Below are positions 56,499 to 64,000 of a DNA stretch of 64,000 nt, in pieces; the first letter of the stretch is position 1; the number at the start of each line of letters is the position of its first letter. The notes under the pieces were generated by a model. The model made no database searches, had not been told where the DNA came from, and was given only the letters and a program-made list of their open reading frames with translations. The stretch spans positions 39,319,506 through 39,383,505 of the forward strand of contig CM044955.1 in the NCBI GenBank assembly GCA_024516035.1. The letters are read 5' to 3'. Made by a program: the position numbers and the translations under genes. This DNA comes from Bactericera cockerelli (lineage: Eukaryota > Arthropoda > Insecta > Hemiptera > Triozidae).

Positions 56499-56717
56499 AT
56501 AATTATAAAAGACCCTGTGGCTTCTAACGGTTCTAGCTTCAATACTTCAGTTGAAGCTGTGTTTTTGTTGGTTGATAATCTCAAAACTGGAAAATCATTC
56601 AATGTAGTAGAGCCCAACGAAAAAGTAAAAATGTCCTTCATGTCAAAAGATGTCTGCGCCATCAGGGTCAGAAGAACAAGAGTGATGAGATTATTCCAAT
56701 CAAAATCGTTCCATTGA
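56499..56717 (+). CDS. Open segment of uncertain status, possible terminal exon
   Basis: Open from 56499 to a TGA at 56715-56717. The peptide includes DPVASNGSSFNTSVEAVFLL, then VDNLKTGKSFNVVEPNEKVK, and ends in a basic stretch. It could be the last exon of a secreted hydrolase-like protein, but no family is recognised. The minus strand of the same interval is also open (56734-56495), so one of the two must be a shadow. Low confidence either way. Confidence 0.15.
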   Translation: MIIKDPVASNGSSFNTSVEAVFLLVDNLKTGKSFNVVEPNEKVKMSFMSKDVCAIRVRRTRVMRLFQSKSFH

Positions 56718-56796
56718 GCGCATAATGAATGCAAACGCCAGTCAATGGGTGACTGTCATCTTCACACATTCCGATCACTATGATAATAATAATAAT

Positions 56797-56985
56797 ATCG
56801 TCTTATTTATACTGCCCGATTAAGACTTTTAAAGTCCCATTATTCCAGCAGTAAGCCCAAGACATATTATTATGTGGTAAAATCCCAAATGGGAGGATAA
56901 CTTGTAATGTCCCGGCTGGGTTTCGAACCGACCTCTGGAATCTCTGGATTCACAGAGTGCCGCCTTTACCACTGAGCTATGATCT
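56797..56985 (-). mobile_element. tRNA-derived SINE (family C), copy 2
   Basis: On the minus strand: ATAGCTCAGTGGTAAAGGCG, GTGAATCCAGAGATTCCAGA, GGTTCGAAACCCAGCCGGGA, then CCTCCCATTTGGGATTTTAC and CGGGCAGTATAAATAAGACG, matching the copy at 41.4 kb. Confidence 0.85.
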
Positions 56986-56989
56986 GAAT

Positions 56990-59500
56990 TCTACACAATT
57001 TCCTAAAGCTTTATCTCTCAGATGTGGGCAGAAACCGAATGCCCCGACTGGTATACTAACGCATGTGATGGATGCTCTGAGAATATTTGGATTTGACACA
57101 CGCGCCGAACTGCAAGAAGAAAGCGGTGATAAATCACGGCCATGATGATCACAGGGAAACGGCTGCAATGTTGACATATCTAGGATGAAAATAGAAATTA
57201 CATGATGTCCAGCTGCTCTGGGAGTTAATTTTTATCGCCTTCTTCTTCTTTTGACATATTTGCCCCACAGAATTGAAATAGTGACCTATTGTTTGGAAAA
57301 TATTATTCAACGCATCCAGCCAATGTTTTCTTCTGGCTTAACTTTATCCAATACTTTTCTCAACATTGCCCACAACGCGCAACGCTGAAAATGCTGACCG
57401 GTGACAATTAATGTGTGTGGACATAATCTGAAAAAATTCCAAGTTAATCATACCATAACTCCCTGAGGTCACAGAGCAATTTATGCTTCTACTTTTCCCT
57501 CGGTCCTTCCATTTTTTTCAAACGTTCGCCTCTCAATTTTGAGAACCATAATATTACTGATATTAGTTTTATCACCATAATAATTGGTGAGCCCTCTAAA
57601 AGAATTTGCTATAGGGGTTTAAAATATTTTTGTGTAAAAATAACTTATCAACTACTCAGACATCAGAAAAATAACAAGTAATTTTCGAATCTTTAAGCTA
57701 AAATTTAGTTCCTTAAAGTCACTTTGAATGTCCATTTAAAAAAATATAATGTTGCCCATCCAGAAAAGAGTTGTCTATCTGGCCGCATCACGTCTTATTC
57801 AGAGGATATAAACATTATAATCCTGTAGAACATTGAATAACTGGCGAATGAAGTATTTATTTTTCTGGTATTGAAATCGTTGCACTGGTTAAGCCTCTTT
57901 GAGGAGGCTATTTCTTTTAGCCTCTAAATTAAGTTCCAAACAATTCCAAATTCAGTCATTTGAAAGACACCATTCATAATTTTTATGTATTGTTCGGATA
58001 GATAGTAAAAAGCTCTTGCTACATCAACGAATATGTCGATCGGCGGGGGAGAGTTGTTATAATCTCTTCACATCACTACTTGATTTTAATTTTGACATAC
58101 ATATATACATATCGACAAGACAAATACATATTGACAGGACAAAAAATTACTGCTCCTTTAAAGAACAATCTCGATTCTTTTGTACACAATGCTATTTTTT
58201 CTATTGCATAAAATAAATAGAAGTAGATGAAAGAAAAATACATGCTTAGTAGAAGAAAAAAAGCAAAGAGAAAATAACACACATCGAACCAAAAGAAAAC
58301 AGAGGCACATAGTCTCGGGAAATTGTACTCGTTTTTCTTTTGAACCTCACGGTGGGGTTGATTTAGTTGGGAAATGTTTATTAAGGGTTACAATACATTA
58401 CGGAGGAAAATTTAATTCAGTGCATGCCGTGACACGGTGAGTGCAAGTCAGGCGCTGGAACTATCTCATTCGGATTTTTTCTTAACTTTTTGAAAAGACC
58501 GTAGATCTTTCGCGATTGTTTCATGTTTTGCGGAAGAAAATTGTAGAGAGGCTTCTTGGTTTATCTAAATTGATGATCAGTATCAGACCTACTGATTAAT
58601 TATACCTATCATAATTCCCTAGATCATAAACTAGCGGACAGTAGCTAATTTGAAAACCTTAGACGAAGCATTAAAACCTCAATAAATTGATTTTCAAGGT
58701 TCTGTAAAATAAGAAGAAAACATATTTTTTCCTAATGAGTTTTAAAATCATTTAAAAGTACCTAAGCTTTAAAAAGGATTTTCAAGACCTTCTTCTAAAG
58801 ATTCGAGTGTAAACATGTGATTTATAAGCAGCTTTTTCTCATCAAATAAGAACGTGAAGTAAGTTTTTGAACGTTTAAAATAATGTTCAATGATAGATTT
58901 GTACAATCAGTTTGTACATCTTCTTCTTTACCAAACTTACTTTGGGTCATCTTTTGTATCATAAATTGTAAGTTTTTTTTTCGTTATGCGCTTATAAAGC
59001 GGGTTATTTCGTGCCACCCAATGAAACAAACATTTATTAAATAATTTTTATTGGTGAAGATATCTAATCAGTAGGTAATTATTCATTTTCGGTATATTAT
59101 AACAATAATCAGTTTTTTTCAATCCTAAATGGATGCAGCCTTTTTATAAATTAATGTAAATCAACAGTAAATTACTCAATAATGTACCTCAATCTTGGGC
59201 AGTCGTTTGCCAATTACGGGATGGGATTTGTCTTTTAGGCTCTATTCTGTTATAATTTTTGTCCATCGTTCGTTTTATCTCCTGAACATTTGACTAGTTC
59301 ATTTGATCTATTAATTACTTCTGTAAGGGTGTGAATGTAATCTATAGAACTTGGTCTAGTACTGATGTTACACAATTTGTAAAAATCTTGGCAAATAATT
59401 TGTTGTACACCATTGATCATGAACCATTCTGATGAAAGCCTATATTTTCACAACTCAAGTTTCAAAATGATTTTTTCTTTCATGGAATGCTAGGAAACAA
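56990..59500. other. Unassigned intergenic stretch
   Basis: No supported gene. Both strands of 56957-57177 are open by chance over a SINE edge. Nothing else is recognised. Confidence 0.4.
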
Positions 59501-59589
59501 AATGCCATTTATTGTAATACTAGCCAACTCCCGTTTTGAAGATCACATCAATCACCATGAAGGTGTTGGGCTGATTACATATTATATTA

Positions 59590-60185
59590 AATATATGACC
59601 AAAAAGTGCGAAAATGAAGTTTTCGACTTGAATCTAGAATGTATAAAAAAAAAACGCTACTCTACCACATAAAACAGATTTGAAAAAATCGGTTAAGCTG
59701 TTTGTGTAGATATAAGTGATTCAGTAAAAAAATCTATGATTCTTGCGACATCAACAATAGAAAGATAATTTATTATTGCCATTCACGAAGAAAGATTGTG
59801 TCTAATTGTCCATAAAAGGCAGCGTATTGTAGATAATTCCATTTTAAATTAATTAGCACTAGCGGTTCTTTGTGATATAGACCATGCGCCTGACCGCTAA
59901 CTTTTAACTATATGAAATTTTGCATGGTAATGCATATTGGTGTTTTACTTAGTGCATTTGTAAATATTTTTTAGTAAAATATGATTTAGCTCTGATATTT
60001 AAGAAAATCCAAAATTTTGGACAAAAAAGTGCGAAAATAAGGTTTACGTCTTGCCGATATAGAATTTTTGTAGAATCTTGAATGTAAGAAAAACGGTATT
60101 CTACAATTTCAAACAATTATGAAGAAACCATCGATTTTCTTTCAGCGATTCAGCGATTTTAAGATACAAGTGATTAAGTATGAAG
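59590..60185 (+). repeat. Dispersed repeat, copies R0 and R1
   Basis: R1 (about 59862-60185) contains CACTAGCGGTTCT, CGCCTGACCGCTAACTTTTA, TTTAGCTCTGATATTTAAGA, AAAAAAGTGCGAAAATAAGG and AGAATTTTTGTAGAATCTTG. A partial R0 (about 59590-59730) repeats the second half just upstream (AAAAAGTGCGAAAATGAAG). Class unknown. Confidence 0.75.
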
Positions 60186-60189
60186 TCTA

Positions 60190-61670
60190 TTTCGTTTTTG
60201 TAGGTGTGGCTTCGCAATGTCCATTTTCTCGACTTGTGTCTCTTCAAAACGGTGTTTGTTATAAATATTTGACTTTCTCCTATGTTATTCTTTAACATAT
60301 ACAATTATATGTATATGTATAGTACTTAGATGAAAATTTAAAAATTCAACTGAAAATTTTAAAAACAAATAAATTCTGTATTAATATTATTAAGACCATA
60401 AATGTAATCTTGTCAAAAGATATTTTAAAAAGTAGATATTGTATTCTATTTCATAACATTTAATTGTAAGAAAGAAGACAGGCTTCATTATTTAGCTATT
60501 TAGTTCATCATCACACCTTTTCTAACGCTGTTATGACACTTTTCCTACTAAATGCTTTTGGTCATTTCCATTCAAGAGTATGTTTCTCTCGAATACTCTT
60601 CATCTCGATTGTGTCTTCTATTCCAAGTGAAATGAATTATTTATAACATCTTTTGTCTCTCGTGTCGCTTTGAGGAGATTTTTGACAACAAGAAAGGAAC
60701 ATATTGGATAAAAAAGGAGATAGGATACCTGGGCGAAGTTGAAAGGTGAAGGGGCATGTTTGACTTTCAAATGCTGATGGATACTTTTTCTTCATTTCAC
60801 AAAAAAATGACACACGAAAAAAGAAAATCTTAAAAGCTCAATTGATGTTGGGACAGACATTGAGGAGGGCGAAGTAAAGGAGGCTGAAGATAGGTGAGGG
60901 AAGCTGTCGGGCATGTCAAGTCGCTATCTGTAAGTTGCCAAATCCAAGCTGTCAATCTAACTGATTCCCCTTTGCTCCTCTTCCATTGGTCTTGTCTGTC
61001 CCCATTTGTTTCATTTTCTTTCCCTCTTTCCCCTTCCTTACCAATTAAATGAGGATTATTACCAGGGTTTTGTGTGATAATTGTATCAGAAAAGAATACA
61101 GCTTCTCACATCGATTTGTTATTCCTAATATCTTTGGTAAACCTTTGTTTTGCGGACAATCTTATTTTTTTAAATATCCTATATAAAATGAATTAGAAGT
61201 TTTTATATGTACGTGGTGAAAGGTTCAATAAATATAAATTTGTTTGTTTGTATTATATATACATTTAATTTTCATTTTTGAACTTTAATATTTATTTTGG
61301 ATTTTTCAATATTTCTACCCTTTTGCGGTTTACTTTAAATGAAAGCCCATGTCCAAAGTGGACTATGAATCTCGAAAACTGATGAACGGATTTCAATGAA
61401 ATTTCGTACCCATATATTATTATTATTAAACACTTTATTAGATATAAACAGACATAATATGTATACTGTACAAATAATTATTATAACAATTAAAAAATGG
61501 AAATAATATAAACAATAAAAAGGAAAAAGAATAGAAAAAAATTATAAACCTATGTCCAAACTAAAGGGCGGTGTTATTGCCTATGGTAATCTCTTCCACC
61601 CAACCCTTTTTAAGAGGGTTAGGTGGAAGAAATGGAGACGTTTTGTAGACGGTCCCATTTTAAAGTCATC
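60190..61670. other. Unassigned stretch between two copies of a dispersed repeat
   Basis: No gene recognised. CCACCCAACCCTTTTTAAGA with GGGTTAGGTGGAAG (61598-61630) forms a short inverted repeat. Confidence 0.4.
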
Positions 61671-61676
61671 AACTAC

Positions 61677-62005
61677 GCACTAGCGGTTCTGGGTAAAAGA
61701 GACCGTGCGCCTGACCACTAACTTTTTACTTATATCTCATGAACGGTACACTCGAATTTGACGTATAAAAAACAAATTATGTATATGTGTATTAGCATTT
61801 TACATAGGTCATTGATAATTATTTTTAATAACTTTGATCTAGCTCTGATATTTAAGAAAATCCACAAAATTTGACAAAAAAGTGCAAAAATGAGGTCTAC
61901 AATACAGAACTTTTTGTAGAATCTAGAATGTAGGAAAAGGGTATTCTACCATTTAAAAGAAATTTGAAGAAACTTGGTTAAGGGTTTTTGGACATACAAG
62001 TTTCT
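61677..62005 (+). repeat. Dispersed repeat, copy R2
   Basis: CACTAGCGGTTCTGGGTAAA, CGCCTGACCACTAACTTTTT, CTAGCTCTGATATTTAAGAA, AAAAAGTGCAAAAATGAGG and TTTTTGTAGAATCTAGAATG follow the same order as R1, about 1.8 kb away in direct orientation. Confidence 0.78.
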
Positions 62006-62196
62006 GTTTATACTGATACTGAAGAGATTTAGTATAAAATATCAAAATTGCCACGTGTATACAATATGAACCAATCAGGAGGAAGTATTCTGTCCACAAC
62101 TGTCAGTGTATTTTTATTGTTATTATGAGAAAGGTGTCAGTAAAATTCTAAAAACAAATTTTAGAATCAACGATTTCTCTTAAAAACCAAGTATTA

Positions 62197-62300
62197 TACA
62201 GGGTGGACCAAAAAAAACGTTTACACCCGTTAATGGTAGATTACTGACAACATTTCCAGCCCCGATCTGCAATCCGTTTTTTCGGATTCGCCTTCGTAAC
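62197..62300 (+). mobile_element. Mariner-type terminal sequence (TACAGGGTGGACC)
   Basis: TACAGGGTGGACCAAAAAAA is a typical arthropod mariner/IS630 end. A decayed transposase 3' end lies 1.5 kb to the right on the minus strand, so this could be the 3' end of that element. Confidence 0.45.
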
Positions 62301-63383
62301 TGCACAAAGTGATTTTTTGCAACTTTCCGAAAAAGTCCGACTTTGGCTTATTCTTCAGGTCAGTACTTTTTTCCTGTTTAAGATGAGTTAATTCTGAACA
62401 ATTCTGCAGGAAGCCAACAAAATTTCGATGTTTCTTGTTACACTACTTTGTTTTTTACGGTTTGGTTTGTGATATTTTTTTACACCTAAACAGAAAAAAA
62501 ACACACGAAAAAACTTTTTTACTAAATAAAACACTCGACATTTGTCCGAACAAATTTTGGCACAGACATGGGCAAGTTTGATAAAAGTTGGCGGCCGCCC
62601 CGAGGATGCTAAAAAATAATTTTACGATTTTTTATCACGCCAAAAACCCTTCAAAAATCCTAAGAGTTTTCTAGCTGTAGACTGTGTAAGGGCGTCTTGT
62701 ATTGTTTACAAAATTTGTTTACATTGCTTTTTTCGAATACCGCGGTCTCACATGCCTTTATCAGCCAGTTTAGGAAAGTTCAAATGATAATTTTCGTGCT
62801 TTTCAGATTGTCAGTGGTGTTAGCTAGATGTGGTAGTGCTAAGAATATTAATTGGATGACCGAGGTTCAATTCTCGGCGGTCAATATTTTTTTAATTATC
62901 AAAAAAATCTGATGGAATATTTTATTCATACCTGTATCTGATCTGTTGTAACACCAACAACTTATGGTTTTTTTTTTGGGGGTAATACCATCTGTAAATT
63001 GAGTTATATCAGATACTAATGGTATCACAATTCACATAATTATTATTCTTGACTGCCTTGATAATGTAAGGATGGTTTTTCTTACGCTTCCCTACGAGAG
63101 AGGAAAAAAAACTAGCGAATTTTCCTAACGAAAATAGAGTTTATGAAATGAAGCCAGGTAAATATGTAGGTAGGTTCTTCTATCATAAACAATACTAAAT
63201 AAATAACAAATATTTACCGATTGCCAACTATTAATAGAAATCTTGAAAAAAAAACAAGATAATATTTTTTTTAAATTACTAAACTTTTTCAGTCTTTATT
63301 ATGTTTTATACTATTTTGATATAAACAAAAAGGTATTTAATAAAACATTTTGTGTTAGTATGTTCAATGAGAAACGATTAGAA

Positions 63384-63500
63384 GCGCACGATTAGCTCAG
63401 TGGTAAGCTAGTCACTTGCCAGTCACTCAGTGAAGATCCCATCCCGGTTCGAACGCCAGAGCCAGCAAATAATTCATGACTACAAAATAAAAAAGACTGT
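63384..63500 (+). mobile_element. tRNA-derived SINE, family A-like head (divergent)
   Basis: GCGCACGATTAGCTCAGTGG, CACTTGCCAGTCACTCAGTG and CCCGGTTCGAACGCCAGAGC form a tRNA-like head, with extra bases in the anticodon arm and no clear body. Confidence 0.6.
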
Positions 63501-63613
63501 TGCAATTTTTTTTTAGCCATAGTACACACTATGGATTCTTCTCACACAATTTTTTGAAACCAATGGTGACTTTAGTACCTTAGTTCTAACTCAGAACTGT
63601 CCTTCTACCTTCT

Positions 63614-63615
<2 letters not shown>

Positions 63616-63652
<37 letters not shown>

Positions 63653-63740
63653 CTCTACCTCTCTCTCTCTCTCTTTCTTTCTCTCTTTCTCTTTCTCTCT
63701 CTCTCTCTCTTTCGCTCTCTCTTTCTCTTTCTCTCACTCT
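63616..63740. repeat. (TC)n microsatellite with TTTC interruptions
   Basis: About 125 bp of CT repeats, broken by TTTC units. The open frame across it is low-complexity and not a gene. Confidence 0.97.
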
Positions 63741-63755
63741 CCCTTCTCAATTCCC

Positions 63756-64000
63756 TCAGAAGAACTGTTGGAAGTGGCGTCCACCTTCCTGGATGCAAAG
63801 GTTGAACGTCTCCATCATGTTCCGTCAAATGTTGCGGAAGATTCCAGGTTTTTCTGTCAGGTCATCGAAGGCCAACAAGATTTTTGCTACCAGATTCTGC
63901 CACTCTTGCGTCTCCACTGGTATTTCATAAACTATGTTTTTCACGTGATGCCAAATGTTCCTGTAGGCAGCTCCATATGCTACATGCATATCTGCGATTT
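63756..64000 (-). pseudogene. Decayed 3' end of a mariner-type (IS630-like) transposase, cut by the window end
   Basis: Minus strand: DMHVAYGAAYRNIWHHVKNI, then VYEIPVETQEWQNLVAKILL, then AFDDLTEKPGIFRNI, a TGA stop, RNMMETFNLCIQEGGRHFQQ, FF and TGA. The end pattern K-x-VY.P....L...I..AF....+..R....CI..GG.HF is that of mariner-type transposase C-termini after the DDE/D core. The in-frame TGA sits where a CGA-type codon is expected, so it is dead. The N-terminal part lies outside the window. Confidence 0.65.

Noticed and set aside
63613..63930. Ser/Leu-rich protein on the plus strand
   Set aside because: Most of it is a translated TC microsatellite; the rest is antisense to the transposase relic.

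Overview
This window looks like AT-rich nuclear DNA from an arthropod, most likely an insect. The signs are spliced genes with GT-AG introns, a TRAP-beta (SSR2) orthologue, several tRNA-derived and 5S-rRNA-derived SINEs, hAT, piggyBac, pogo and mariner type elements, and a Jockey-like LINE relic. The enrichment in TAGGTA/TACCTA words and the SINE content made me think of Hemiptera, but that is a weak inference.

Gene content is sparse. Two genes can be reconstructed exon by exon, and they point away from each other across about 2.4 kb. On the minus strand, 33861-37734, is a complete four-exon SSR2 gene (195 residues) for the beta subunit of the translocon-associated protein complex. On the plus strand, 40143-47150, is a seven-exon gene for a carbonic-anhydrase-like protein. 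All seven exons join in phase into 1003 residues. The three zinc histidines are kept, but the Thr-Thr pair of the active site is replaced by Arg-Arg. A loop of about 120 residues is inserted in the fold, and a low-complexity tail of about 600 residues follows it, including a triplicated 26-residue repeat. This gene is the most unusual item in the window. Three further exon-like open segments (21340-21547 minus, about 5385-5590 minus, about 50508-50735 minus) may belong to genes I could not assemble.

Layout. 1-272: end of a pogo-like transposon. 0.3-8 kb: mostly unassigned, with one 5S SINE. 8-12 kb: a 706-bp hAT-type MITE and four SINE families. 14.1-14.65 kb: a 26-bp minisatellite of about 20 units. 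19.67-21.05 kb: a palindrome of about 1.4 kb built from ACAGGGTG blocks. 22-23.3 kb: 5S- and tRNA-type SINEs. 26.2-26.9 kb: LINE RNase H relic. 27.7-30.2 kb: a 609-bp TIR element, a 292-bp piggyBac-type MITE and a tRNA SINE. 31-33 kb: more SINEs. 34-47 kb: the two genes. 51-55 kb: a SINE, a TC/AC microsatellite and a 2134-bp hAT element with a decayed TTF zinc finger. 59.6-62 kb: a duplicated dispersed repeat. 62.2-64 kb: a mariner-type end, a TC microsatellite and the 3' end of a decayed transposase.

The repeat fraction shows a modular pattern. At least seven SINE families share or exchange parts; a 5S-headed family and a tRNA-headed family carry recognisably the same body. No CRISPR array, bacterial operon or intact autonomous transposon is present. 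All calls come from reading the sequence; no database search was run.
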